A stretch of 64,000 bases of DNA, from positions 1-64,000 of the forward strand of contig WPDH01000001.1 of the NCBI GenBank assembly GCA_019137255.1, written 5' to 3'. Within the stretch, counting starts at the first letter, position 1. Each line of letters opens with the position of its first letter. Shown in pieces: positions 19,434 to 31,100 of this stretch. A model generated the notes under the pieces. It made no database searches, was not told the origin of the DNA, and saw only the letters and a list, made by a program, of their open reading frames with translations. Source of the stretch: Corinectria fuckeliana. Lineage: Eukaryota > Ascomycota > Sordariomycetes > Hypocreales > Nectriaceae. The translations under genes and the position numbers were made by a program.

Positions 19434-20572
19434 TTAAAGAGTCTTGGGAACGGCTCTCGGCTTGGGGTCGACCAGATCCACTCGGTTGAGCAGGGGCGCA
19501 AAGATCCAGTCCTGGACGGGCTTCAGGATGAGCACAATCTCATTGATTTTCCAGCCGAGGAAGGGGATCATGGCGCCAACGGCCGCGTCCGTCAGGAAAT
19601 GGTTAGCAGTCGCGGTGATGGTGATGAGCATGGCCGTGGGCCACAGGGGAGCAATGATTCGCAGAGGTCGGTGGGGAGAGAATCGGCAGAGGCAAACAGC
19701 AAAGAACAGGGCGGTGCCAAAGTGCAGACTGGGCATGGCCGCAATGGTGAGCTGGAAGCGGTTGTTGTTCCAGACGTTGGCAGCGCCGGCCTTCCTGTGA
19801 AGAATGTCGATGTAGCCGTACTCCTGGGGGAGAAGGCGGGGAGGCGAGCAGCGCCACAAAGTCACGATGACAAAGGCAATGACGTTGTCGGCGGCAATGG
19901 TGCGACGAACGCGCTGGAAGGTCGACGTCGGAAGGAAGGTGTAGATGTAGACCAGGAAGCAGACGCCAACACAAATATGAGAGTAGTAGATCTTGGCCAA
20001 GATGGGCATGAGCCAAGCCTGCTCCTTCATGATGTACTCCTGGAATCGCTTTTCAATGTCGACGCCCAGGAAGCCCTCGAATCTGAGGATCTGGAGGGCG
20101 TGCTCGCGGGCGCGGTCGAAGACGGCCTCGTTGCCGGCAATCAGTCTCGCGGAGATGGCTCGAAGGACTTGGTATATCCTGCGAGTTGTTCGTTAGTTTC
20201 CGCCACAGGTGCCCGGCTACGTTTCATCAATCATACCAATATGTCATGTTCCAGTACCAAATCTCGACGAGAAAGGGGAAGGCGTTGAAGAAGCGGGAGA
20301 GCAGGCGGAATATGGCATTGGGGGCCTTGCGAACGGGGGTTTCAGAATGGAAGACGGTAGGCTTGAGCGGAGGAGAGGAATCGGCGTAGCGGTCGCCGGT
20401 TTCAAGGTCGTCGAGGGTCTCCTGCGGGAGCATCTGGCCGCCACGGCGTCGATTGATGAGGCATCCTGTAGTGAAGGCCAGCACAATTACTGAACGGTCA
20501 GCTTGAGAAGGGAGGGGGGTTGTGGTAGGACGACTCACTGGCTGGCTCGATAACGTTCTTGAATACGCCCAT
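19434..20572 (-). CDS. PAP2-superfamily integral membrane protein (lipid phosphatase/phosphotransferase-like)
   Basis: Three exons: 20572-20539, 20489-20237 and 20178-19434, with introns of 49 and 58 nt; 343 aa. After a hydrophobic N-terminal anchor and a polar loop there are several membrane segments. The three PAP2 motifs are visible: WRCSPPRLLP (about residue 204), a degenerate motif 1; PSLHFGTA (about 245), with the catalytic-type His; and HFLTD (about 289), with His and Asp. This combination belongs to the PAP2/PAP2_3 group, which includes phosphatidate phosphatases and the Aur1-type inositol phosphorylceramide synthases. Which lipid is used cannot be told here. Reading only the last exon would lose the first 145 residues. 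Confidence 0.85.
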
Positions 20573-21416
20573 GGCTGCGTTTGCTGTCTCAGGCGGACAA
20601 AAGGACGATGATCGGGTATTGGGTATTGGGTATTGGATACCGGATATTAGATATGTAGAGCAAGCACAAGACTCCGGCGAGACATGGGCGACGCAAATAC
20701 TTAAGTCGGATCGCGCCGCAGAAGGACGGGAAGATGCCAAGCCGACAGGGAGAGTGAGCAGTACCCTTGGTTCAAAGGAAGGTCAAGCCAGGCTGGAATG
20801 GGCCTTGCGAATGGTACCAATGTTATGCAGGAAGAGGGAAAGGCAGGACGGGAAAGCGAAAGGGAAGGGGAAAGGGAGCGAAGAAACAAGGAGCGACGGG
20901 ATCGAGACAAGTAGGCAAGCACGAAGGAAGCAGGAAACAACCTACGGAGCAGCGACCCGCAAGTTATTAGCCAGTGCAGGCAGGCACGAGACAGCAAGAC
21001 GAAGCATTGGCCAGCCAGCAAAGCTTACCTTTGGCATGCATGCGCCTTGACACCCCCAAGCCTGCATGTCTTCTTGTTCTCACTTCACACACCCACCATT
21101 GTGCGAATACTACCGTGGACGCGCCGGGGCGATACAGCGGCCCCGGGGTGAAGCATTTGTCCGTGCAGCCTCTGGCCCCCTCAGCCGAGGCTGGCTTCTG
21201 ACTTTTACTATTAGACCCAGCAAAGGAGACATGCGGCGCCTTCGCAATTGGGCCGCGTGACGACTTGAACAACGAAAAAGGAGGCCAGGCAAGGGTCTTG
21301 GAAAGCTTGATTCGCGCCTTGCACGTGCCGAATTGCCAGGAGTGGCATTTCCGGCCATTCTCTCTCCCATTCCCGCTGACAGCCTGCTGAAAGCCACAGG
21401 CTGCTAGTGCAACGTC

Positions 21417-21438
21417 TAATAATAATAATAATAATAAT
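21417..21438. repeat. TAA trinucleotide microsatellite
   Basis: About seven TAA units in an intergenic region. Confidence 0.9.
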
Positions 21439-21910
21439 TAGAGCGGGCGGCACGGCGCTGGGAGCCTCCACTCCATCCACCACGACAAGCCCAAGGGAAG
21501 GGAGGGCCTAGCTTTCCCCCCTAGCACCTACATAGTAAGTAGGTTCTAATTACTATGTATTTTCTTGATGTCTCGGCGCCGGCCATTAGATGGCCGAGGA
21601 TCGTCCATCTCATCGACGAGCCTGCTTTCCCAACCCGCTGGCAACGGCACTGGTCGTGCCAGGTCAGTCCCGCATCTGGGAGGGTTGCCTGGGTTAGTAC
21701 AGTAGCGAACCAGACGTGTCTCTGCAGTCTGAGGAGGCGCCGAGGAGGGCTGAGCTGAGGATCAACAGACCCAAGCCACCGACGCTAACTTGGCAAGTCG
21801 GAGATCAAGCGTCGGGATGCCGGTTCCAGAAAACGCCGTCCCGGGGAGCGGAGGTCGGTAATGCCCATCCGGCCGGAGTTTTATTTCCAACGCAAGGAAG
21901 GTTCAAGGGA

Positions 21911-21970
21911 GGGGGGGGGGGGGGGGCAGGCATTNNGGGGGGGGGGGGGGGGGGGGGGGGGGCAGGCATT
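21911..21970. repeat. Poly-G runs flanking an N gap
   Basis: A G16 run (21911-21926) followed by CAGGCATT, two N (21935-21936), then a G26 run (21937-21962) followed again by CAGGCATT. The repeated 3' flank suggests that two read or contig ends from the same place were joined, rather than a genuine duplication. Confidence 0.75.
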
Positions 21971-23500
21971 GCCGTGATGCGATGAAGATCCCTGGCTGGG
22001 CGGGCGGCCATGACACGTTTTCCCGGGGTTGATCAGCAAATGGCTCAAGGAATACTTCGTACACGTGGTAATCACGGACGGACCTTTCCTCCAACGGGGA
22101 GTGCGCGGTGACAGTCTCGGTCGGTTGCACTAATCTACGTACTTCGTATACACGCGGATGCGATTTGAAGAGGTGCGGGCGATGCCAAGGAGGGGGGACT
22201 GGCTATGCGAGATTTTATTATAGGGTTGCGCTTGTTCCTCATATTTGCTCTTCGTGCAAGTCGAAGCGAGTGAGGCTGTGAATGGCCAAAGGGGTCGTCG
22301 ATCCAAGACTGAGATGAGAGGATGACTGTACTGACCTCATCTTACTGTATGGGCTGTCATTGTAACTGTCACGGCCACTCTTTCCCTCTCCCTCTCCATC
22401 CTCAATCAGACCGCACTCGTTCGCGGTAATTTAATCATCTTGCGTGTTGTTAAAAAGTTGTCGAATAGTTGGACCCGAAACGTCGGACTCGGCTTCTCTC
22501 CCTCCCCCGTCCAACGGGTGCCCGCGGACACGGCCGGCGACCAGCCAGCCCCTGGTTCTACTTGGGGGCAGGGGGGCCACTTCATTAATCAAACGCTAGG
22601 CATCATTGCCCCTATCTAGGTACCTTCATATTGCCTAGTAGTCTACTCCGTACCTAACGTAATTGATTCTGACGGAAGCTTTCACACAGGCAGGCAGGCA
22701 CGACGACGACGGCAAGTGGACGTTCGATATCGAAAACTCGCTCGGATCTAACGGGAGGCGGTATCATTATTGGGATGAATGTAGCGCCAGGACTGTGATT
22801 CGACGGCTGGCTGGCTTCGAAATTCCAAGAACCAGCCCCGTCCGCCCCCAGTCTGAGCTTGTTTTTTTTGTTTTTTTTGGGGGGGGGGGGTTGACTCCAT
22901 GCTCTGTCTCTGTGAAAGCCTGGCAGTGGAGCTGCATGTACGTCGCCCCCTAGGGCTGACAGCACCGTCAGCAAGAAGCAAGGCTCGCCGCAAAGGCAGC
23001 CAACGAAGCGTATCTCAGCAGTCTGCGCAATTGAGGATCGTCTCAGGACTGCTAATGTTACTCAGGGTGGAGGAGTCGAGCACATACGTAGATGGATTAG
23101 ACGACCCCGCGCGCCCGTTACGCAACGGCATGCGTAAGGCAAACTAGCCTACGTAGCGATGAACCATCCAGTCCCGGTTCTCACCACATGGCCAAACGTC
23201 AGCTCGTGGTTTCCTTGCTCCCTGCAGAACAGAGCAAACAACAGAGCGAAGATGCTAGTGATGATGCAGCATCATAATGTGCCTTGGGCATAGTATTCTG
23301 CCTGATCTTCTCACCTCTCTGCACGCCGAATCCTACGATCCACACAACCCGCATTCGCAGACAGGCAGCAAGGCGGTTAAGCTAGTTAGCTGTGAGATAA
23401 GCCTGAAAACCACCATTTCACCAACACCAGAACGAACGCGCGTCGTCCTTGGTTATATCAACTATTCATGGGGGGGGGGGGGGGAACCGGATTCTTTGCT

Positions 23501-24770
23501 TTACTTGTCAGCCACCTTGACGACCACCTTGCCAAAGTGCGCCCCGCTGGCCAGGAAGGCAAAGGCCTTGTCCGCATCCTCCAGGACGAAGACGCGGCTC
23601 ACGACGGGCCGGATGGCGTGGCGCTCGTAGAAGCGCGCCATCTCCTCGAAGCGGTCGCGCGGCCCGTTGAGGATCCCCCGCAGCGTCACGTTGCGCCGCA
23701 GCGCCAGCACGTTGACGTTGAGCTGGCGCGCGCCCGGCGCCGGCTCGTCCTCCTTGCCCGACAGGTAGCCCACGCAGTTGATCAGCCCGCCGAACCGCAC
23801 GCACTCGAAGCTCTTGCGCAGCGTGCGCGCCCCGCCCGTCTCGAAGATGATGTCGGCCCCGGCGCCCGCCGTCGCCTGCAGCACCGGGTCCTGCCACTCC
23901 CAGTGCGTCTGGTAGTTGATGCCGACGTCGGCCCCCAGGTCCTGCTTGGCCCGCGCCAGCTTGTCGTCCGACGACGACGTGATGATGGTCTTGAGCCCGG
24001 CCGCCCGCGCAATCTGCAGCCCGGCCACGGCCACGCCGCCCGTGCCCTGCAGCAGCACCGTCTCCGGCTCCGGCTCCTTCCCCGTCCGCTTAGCGCCGTT
24101 GTCGGCCGGCTGGCCCAGCGGCCGCATGCCGTTGATGCACATCCACGCCGTCACCGACGCGATGGGCAGGCACGCCGCCTCCTCGGCCGTCATGTACTCG
24201 GGCGCCACCACGAGCGCCTCGCCAGGGAAGCAGCGGTACTCAGCCAGCACGCCGGGGAGCGGCAGCCCGAGGCCCGTCGCCATGTCGGCCTCGGTCACCT
24301 GCCCCGTCAGGTGGCTCTGGTTGAAGATGGACATGACGCGGGTGCCTGTCTTGAGCCGGGACGACTTGCTCTCCACCACCACGCCGCACATGTCGGAGCA
24401 CGGTACGAGGGCTTCCGCGTCCTGCGCTGACTGGTGATGGTTGTAGTCTCCCGCGACAACTGGAACAAGCAGTCAGTCAGCGCCAAAAATAATAAAATAA
24501 TAAAATAAAAGAGAAAACAAGGGGAAAAAACACTTGTCTTGTCTGCTGCAGACTAGGTTGGTACTCACCTTCAGTATCGCGAAAGTTTAGGCTCACGGCC
24601 AACACCTTGACCAGCACCTCGCCATCCTTGGGCTGCGGCACGTCGGCCTTGGTAAACTTGAGCTTGTCCAACCCGTCCTGGTTGGTAGTCCACTGTCTGT
24701 TGACTGTTCCCACGGCTATGGCGGGTGCGGCATTTCCAAATGGTAGCATCGACTGGATATAGCTCGCCAT
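23501..24770 (-). CDS. MDR-family zinc-type alcohol dehydrogenase/quinone oxidoreductase-like protein
   Basis: Two exons: 24770-24569 and 24459-23501; intron 24460-24568 (109 nt, A/T-rich in its middle); 386 aa. The spliced junction rebuilds the family stretch LNFRDTE...YNHH...LVPCSDMCG, which supports the model. The N-terminal GroES-like part is followed by a Rossmann cofactor domain with GTGGVAVAGLQ at about residue 206 and a YLSGKE-type segment. No structural-zinc four-cysteine lobe is apparent, so the enzyme may be zinc-free. It should reduce or oxidise small carbonyl compounds with NAD(P)H; the substrate is unknown. Exon 2 is very GC-rich with strong C/G third positions. A TATA box lies 64 nt upstream of the start. 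Confidence 0.88.
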
Positions 24771-24833
24771 GTTGATGAAGTGGGTTCTGTGCGTATTACT
24801 CAAATAGAATGTATGAGTCTTGTTGAACGCCCT

Positions 24834-24843
24834 CTTATATATA
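24834..24843 (-). promoter_or_regulatory. TATA box of the MDR dehydrogenase gene
   Basis: On the minus strand this reads TATATATAAG and ends 64 nt before the start codon at 24770. The same TATATAAG core precedes the reductase gene at 32652-33584 and the GH5 gene. Confidence 0.6.
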
Positions 24844-26179
24844 TTTGTAGAGTTCAATCACATCCACAACGGTTCTCATCAACCCACCGTATAACCCGAC
24901 TATCCGTGACGGATGGCAAACCTAGCCTTATCAGGGTTAGATATGGCGGCCCCTCAACCCGAATCGTCACAACCTATTACAGCTGATTCGCAGATTAATA
25001 AGCAACATTCTTCAAACATCCTTCTCGGCTACTTCAACGTCTTTTGCCAACGCCTTCGTACTTACTCCCGGGACGCCAATTACAGGTGTTGCCAGTGCCT
25101 TCAACCAGCTTGTTGCATTTCAATTGTCCAGCAAGGATATTATCATTCCCATGCAACAGTACAGACAATGTAAAAAAAACCTCGTAATGTATTCCTTCAC
25201 GCAAGGCGCGCTGCGTATCCAGATACATGTCCCCTCTCCTACTATCACGCAATCTCCTCCCAAGATATCTTAATGCATGCAACTGCCTCCCCATCAAAAC
25301 GCAAACGACCAAGATGATTCCCAAACAAGCAATGCAGCCATCAAAAACACCGCAGCATCGGAAACTCCTCCTCTCCACCTCGTATATCGCATCGCGACCA
25401 GGCAGATCCAGAATTAGTCGAGGGAAGGGAGAGCTCGACACCGGCCGACCGCAAGTCAAAAACCAGACTAAAAATGCAGCAATAAACATGACAGTAAAAA
25501 CTTTTTTTCTTTTTCCTTTCCAACTACTCCTCCTCTTCATTTCCGCATGCTCTTGCAACACCGCCATCACGACCGTGTACCACCCTTGAGCGCGCCCAGG
25601 GCAAGACCGGGGACTCTTATTTCGTCGCGGTCGTCTCGGGCGGCCAGACAGGATATTATGGTGGGTATAGTAATAGTCGTCGTCGCCGAAGCATCTCTCC
25701 CAGTGCTGACGTAGAGCAACAGCCTGAGAAGAAGCCCGTGTAGCTGTCTAGACGTAACGTCGTAAAAGCGTCATAATCGTCAAGTAATGGTCGTAGGTCT
25801 TGTCGGGGTACATTTGAGGGTATTCCAGGCTTGTGCTGGACAAGCGTCTCGTGACCTTCCGTATGGTTGCCCATCTGCTGAATAATTCCTGTATCCTGAT
25901 ATCCTCTTCCATACTCATCGAAATTGCATCATCATCAAATCGCGAGACAAGGGGCTTTGCCTCTGCAGATTTCGGGTTGTCGTAAAAAATCCCACGTAAA
26001 CTATATGCGAAGAGCTCCAGCGAGCTCCACTGGCGGTTCACCCAACCAAGTCAGTATTACAAGTCGTAAAATCAAATGCCGTGCATAATGTCGGTACTGC
26101 GTCGCATTCGTTAACGTCAACCGTTGCAGGCAGCAGGCGTCGAATGACGGCGTCAGCACTGGATCAGCCTCGGCAATTC
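24844..26179. other. Intergenic, no gene recognised
   Basis: It lies upstream of the dehydrogenase and downstream of the RNA-binding protein gene. Two minus-strand frames (25034-25570 and 25748-26041) are open, but they lack recognisable domains and sit where the 3' untranslated region of the RNA-binding protein gene is expected. Confidence 0.45.
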
Positions 26180-28156
26180 CTAGTGATACCGAGAGGCATT
26201 GGTAGAGCTGGAGCCGACACGCGCACCATTGTCAGACGAATCTATAAACGTTAGAAAGGAACACACAGTCGGGCGATCACATCACATACCACTGCCGCGC
26301 GGAACGTGACCGTTGGCGCGACGCCCCCCGAATCCACCGGTAGTCTCCCACTCGGGTCCTCGAGGCTGCCGCTCAGGAGCGCCCTTTGCGCTACCGTTTG
26401 CGCCAGGTCGCTGGCTACCAATAGCGCCAGGGGTGCTTCTGGCTTGGTTCTGTAGAGCGCCCGGCTCAAAGGAGCCGAGGCTCAGACCGCTGAGGCTGTT
26501 AAGAAGAGCAGCATCATTCTTGGGGCCTGGGGTGCTAGTGCTACCGGGGTGGACAGGCTGAGACATGCCACCTCCCACATAGTCGCCAAAGCGAGCTGTC
26601 GATCCAGGGCCCATGTTATTGATTCCGCTCGCGCCTAGGTAGCTGGAGGAAGCCTGCGAGGGGCTAGGGGTAAAGGAGCGGAGATCGGCAAAGCTCTTAG
26701 CAGCCCTAAGGTTGTTAGGGATGCCATTGCCGTCCGGGCTTCCAGGCAGCTCAAGGGTCGGGCCCTGTCGGCCTAGCATATGAGAGTAGGCACTGCTGGC
26801 GGTGCGCGAGTCGCGGTCTGCAGCAAAGTCAAACGTGGCCGCTCGGCTCAGACCGCGCTTGTGCATATCCAGGCTGTTAGCAGGCTGACTGTGTACGTTG
26901 GCAGTAGGTGAGGGTTGTTGGCGCTTGAGCACGGTGAGTTGTCGCGAGTCAGCCTCGCCGATGGACTGGTGTTCGAGGCCCATGTGGTGCGCAAGGATGT
27001 GAATAGACCGACGGTGCTCAGGGGCGATGCCGGGAGGGAACACGAGGATCTCGCGCGAGTCGTCCCGACGGAACATGACTAGCTCAGTGTAAAAATCGAG
27101 AGTCTGGGGGTCGTTCAAGTCGACATCGCCTAGCAGGTCAGTTGGAAGTCATCATGATGGCAAGAAAAAACCATACCGAGATGAGAAGCCGGCACCCTCC
27201 CTTGACTCTGAGACAAAGCTCCCAGAGACTGAATCGAGCTCTGTTGGTGCAACATCGGGGCTCGGTGTTGCTCCTCGAGCTGACCACGCCTCTCTCGCTT
27301 CTCGCGTTCGATGCGCTCACGTTCGGCTTCAGGTAGCATCTTCTTATACTCCACACGCAGCTTACGACCGTGCACGTCCATACCGTTCATCGCCTCGATA
27401 ACCATACGGGTATCCTCGGCGGACTGGAAGTTGGCAAACGCCAGACCTCGGAAGACTCCGTTGTCGAAGTGATAGTTGAAGGCATACGGCTGAGGGAGAT
27501 GCATCTCCAGCATGATGGACGCCAGCGTCTCTTTCCGAACCGCAAACGGGATGTTCTTGATCACAATGGCGGTTGGGATTAGTTGGTCGCTATCGGAGGC
27601 GGTTGATCGGAGGTCGCTTGGGGAACCGTGGGAGCCAGGGTGATCAACGCGAAGGCCACCGTTAGGCATGTTGTTGCCCATGCCACCAGAGAAGGGCTGG
27701 AGAGAGCCGTGGATCCCGAGACCACTGTGGTCGGTCCAGTTCTTCGACTGTTAGCTAGGCCTTCTTACATCTCGCAAAATAACGTACCTGAGGGAGAGCG
27801 GCGCGTCGGTTGACGCTCCTCTGTCGGCCAGGGCCGTTGACAGCACCGTTAACCGTGGCGACACCAGAGGTGTTGTAGTTCCATGCCTGGCCATTGTCCA
27901 GCATATATCCTGGCATTCCTCCCGCCATATTATCCATACCCCGGGGGTTGTAACCACCGGCGCCGAGCCGATCAGCGGGATATAAGGCGGACGAGCCTAA
28001 CGGGGTGTTGTCGAAGGGACGCTGCGACTGGCGTGGGAGCGACATGCCAGCATTGAACCCGCCAGCACCGCCATAGTTGGGCCTTGATGAACTGGGAGAA
28101 CGGCTGTTCGACGTGCCGTAGTCCATGTAGCCTAGATCGTGTGGTTGTTGTGTCAT
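26180..28156 (-). CDS. RRM + R3H RNA-binding protein (Pin4/Cip1-Cip2 type)
   Basis: Four exons: 28156-27788, 27747-27177, 27129-26290 and 26241-26180; introns of 40, 47 and 48 nt; 613 aa. An RRM spans about residues 182-262 (IVIKNIPFAV as RNP2-like, FRGLAFANF as RNP1-like). A second domain at about 322-375 carries RRSIH, the Arg-x3-His signature of R3H domains, after LDFYTEL. The rest is Gly/Asn/Ser-rich and disordered. The RRM plus R3H arrangement matches yeast Pin4 and fission-yeast Cip1/Cip2, which are phosphorylated RNA-binding proteins in stress and cell-cycle responses. The last exon ends ASRYH and supplies a natural C-terminus that unspliced reading loses. The first intron, at 40 nt with its branch site only a few bases from the acceptor, is unusually tight and is the least certain junction. 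Confidence 0.85.
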
Positions 28157-31100
28157 TGTCGCGAGAGAATCCAGTGTGGCATGCGACTGCTGATGTTGTT
28201 CAGCAGCTTACACCGACGGATGATTCAGTCAAGTAGCGGGTAGCGGTGATGATGCGCGATGATCAGAGCTGCAACATCAATCAGGTCGTCGAAGATTCGG
28301 GGTCGCGTAGTCAAGAATGAAACAAGGTCACGGATGACGGGGCAGTGTTGCCTGATATAGATGAATCCTTAGATAGAACCCAAGGGGCGGGCAGATCCAA
28401 GGGCTTGAATGGCGACGGGTAGATCGTAACTGGACGGACGATTGCCAGGACCACAACAGAGCTTTAGCCAACGAGAGCAGGGTAGCCGTTTCAGACAGGT
28501 AATCGAGTGGCGACTGGAAGACGACCAACACACTGAAGGAGGCCGACTTTGCAGGCGTGGCTTAGAAAGCGTCAGGGCGTCAGGTTGCCCAAGTTGGTCG
28601 CCTTGTATTTCCGGATGCAGATCGATCTGGAAAAGCCGAAGCCGCAGGACCACTACCTACGGACGGGAAGAGGTGCAAAAGGGGCGCGGGGGGGTTGCTT
28701 CCTCGAAGGAATCGTCTCGTGTCGTGCCTTGTCGTGAGGGGGGCGGCGTGATGGAAGCGTCGACGACGAAGGGAGAGGAGAAGAATCGGAGAGGAGAGAA
28801 GAGGAGGTGAAGGAGAAGGAAGGAAGAGAGAAGAAAAGGAGAAGGGACCAGCTCAGCAAAGGTCCGCGATGATCTGGAACGGGAAACGGAGACGGGAGGA
28901 AGGGAATACGGGGGGAGCCGTGTAGTGTGTGGTTGGGGAGGTGACGGTGACAGGACAAGGAGTCAAGGACCTGAACAGGACGGGACAGGACGAGACAGTG
29001 AGAAGAGTGGTTCCCGTGGTGGGAAATAATAAAATCAACCGCCCTTTGGGGATTGGGACGGACGGGGTGGAGGTTTTTTCCTGGGACGGGGCGACTACGG
29101 GGGTGTGGCTGTACAGTGCGCAGGGGAGTTTAGGACTGTAGTGTCCTGCTGGACTGCTGATTCCCCCTACAGCGGGTATGATCCCTTTACAGCGGGCGCT
29201 GGTCCCCTACAGCTACTCCGTATCATGGGTGGATGGATCAGGCGCACCACCACCACTAGACTCAGCTACCCAGGTACTACACTTCCACTAGGTGACGGTA
29301 CCTACCAGCTAAGGGCCTCCCGCTATAAACCCTCCATCCCATGGGCCCGACGGCTGCCAGCGGGTCCAGGGCAGCCGCAAGCACGCTACCCGCCCACTGT
29401 CCACTGTGGAGATGGACCTGATCCTCCCTGTCAGCTTCCATTAGCCATGACAGTGAGTGGGCACGGCACTGGGAGAAATGGATGGATGCAGTTCATTCCA
29501 AGCTGGGGGGGATGCGCTGGGCTGGGGGAGGACGGCTTCCAGCCTGGACGCCATTTGCTGCACAGACGCGGATAGTCAGCCGCAAATGCAGTCGCAGGCG
29601 CAAGCAGACCCTACGGCAGACCCGCGTGATCCCAATCCTGGATTGCTGGGCGGATGGGCCAGCCAGAAGCATGCCCGGAAGCATGCCCGGAAGGTAGGTG
29701 CTAGCTTCTGGGGTGACAACTGGAAAACTTCCTTCCATCCATCCCTTCCACCCCCGGAGGACGGGCCTCTCGGTGGCAGAGCCCCCACAGTGTGAGCCTT
29801 GGTCTGAGTCACACTGGCTGACTACTGGTCTAGCTGGCTGCTGGCCCAGCTACTGGTGGGCCGGACGGGTGGAGTGGATTAAGGTGAGTTGGGCGGTGCG
29901 CCGCGGTGGACAGAGCATCAGAGGAAACCTATGCAGACTACAAGCGACAGTCTGTGTGTCATGTTGTGCTTGTTGTTGTGCAGCGCCTCTACTTGCTTAG
30001 GGGGCCTGGCTCGTCTTCCCTTCCTGTGTCCAATCCCATCCATGCCATGCCTTTCTTCCAGGGTTCATCGAAATCTCGAACACTCGAAACCCCTTCGAGA
30101 GCGACACAACATCTGCGTGCATACGCCTGTCACCGCCGACATGAGGTGGATGAACGCAGTCGACTCTCTCTACTACGATTACTTTCTTGTGCTAGTTTTG
30201 GACGAACTCCTCATGATGCCACAGTAAGCCTATTTTCCGGCTAGTTGCGTCCTGCATGTCTCTGCCTGGTTATCTCATCCTGAGTGCAATGCGCTGCCTC
30301 TGGGACACCATCTCAGTCACGACGGACGGCCTGATGGGTCCAGTAAGCCCGCTTCTATTCAGCCATAAAACCGACTGGCATAGTCTAGTTGGTGTTAACT
30401 TCGGCCCTGAAACCAGGAGGAAAAGGTCCAAAATAAGGCGTCCTTTTTTTGTTTTTGTTCATCTCATCCCATCTGTTCACATCTCTTGGCGAAATGGTCG
30501 GGTTTGCCCTCCTTACTCCGGCCCTTGCTCCCCGGCCGGATGCTAACCAACACAAGGGTGACCCACGACCGGTGGTAGACAACCTGGTGATGACCATCTC
30601 TGTTGAACGTACGGAGTACGGAGTAGTAGTGCTTCGTACTAGGTTCGCTTCGCAAAGCAATTTGCCGTCGTGCGCAGGCTCCATGTCGTCTTCGTCTTGT
30701 CTTTGCTTTGTCTAGGAACCGTGACGATGGCGTCGCTTGAAAAATATGTCTTCTCCCTGTGCCTACCCAAGAGCCGACAGGATTCATCAACAACCAATGC
30801 ATAAAGTAGGCTGTTGGTCTGAGCCACGTGTGGACGGAGCACAGATCCGGCTGCGGCACTTTCACTAATAAGCGTCCGTCCGCGTTCCGATGCAACTCCT
30901 GCAACATTCTCAACACGACTCATTGGTGTGCGTGCCTGCATACATCTACATACCTACGTAACCGACTAGGCAGTAAGCTTCTATCAAATATGCCGTCGTA
31001 TATAAGTATGTAAGTAAGCATAGTGCCATGATGCTTTCACCTCAGCCGCATCGCCACCACCAATTCAGCAGATCAGAGTCTCGCCCGAGACGCCCCTATT

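Larger units (their letters stand above)
20573..23500. other. 2.9-kb non-coding tract
   Basis: No gene is recognised on either strand. It contains a TAA microsatellite, an assembly gap inside poly-G, a T-run followed by a G-run near 22861-22890, a G-run near 23470 and one copy of TACTCCGTA at 22644-22652. The part just after 20573 is the promoter of the PAP2 gene. Confidence 0.55.

Noticed and set aside
19305..20288. 327-codon open frame on the plus strand
   Set aside because: Antisense of the PAP2 gene, crosses its intron, no domain.
23468..24430. 320-codon open frame on the plus strand
   Set aside because: Antisense of the GC-rich dehydrogenase exon; Arg/His/Ala-rich shadow.
25034..25570. 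178-codon minus-strand frame with one hydrophobic stretch
   Set aside because: No family resemblance and amino-acid mix typical of chance; lies in the region expected to be 3' untranslated.
25748..26041. 97-codon minus-strand frame downstream of the RNA-binding protein
   Set aside because: Looks slightly protein-like (LELFAYSLRGIFYDNP), but has no start context, no upstream exon that joins in frame and no domain; kept as unproven.
30256..30546. 96-codon frame in the 4.5-kb gap
   Set aside because: No recognisable domain and mixed, chance-like composition.
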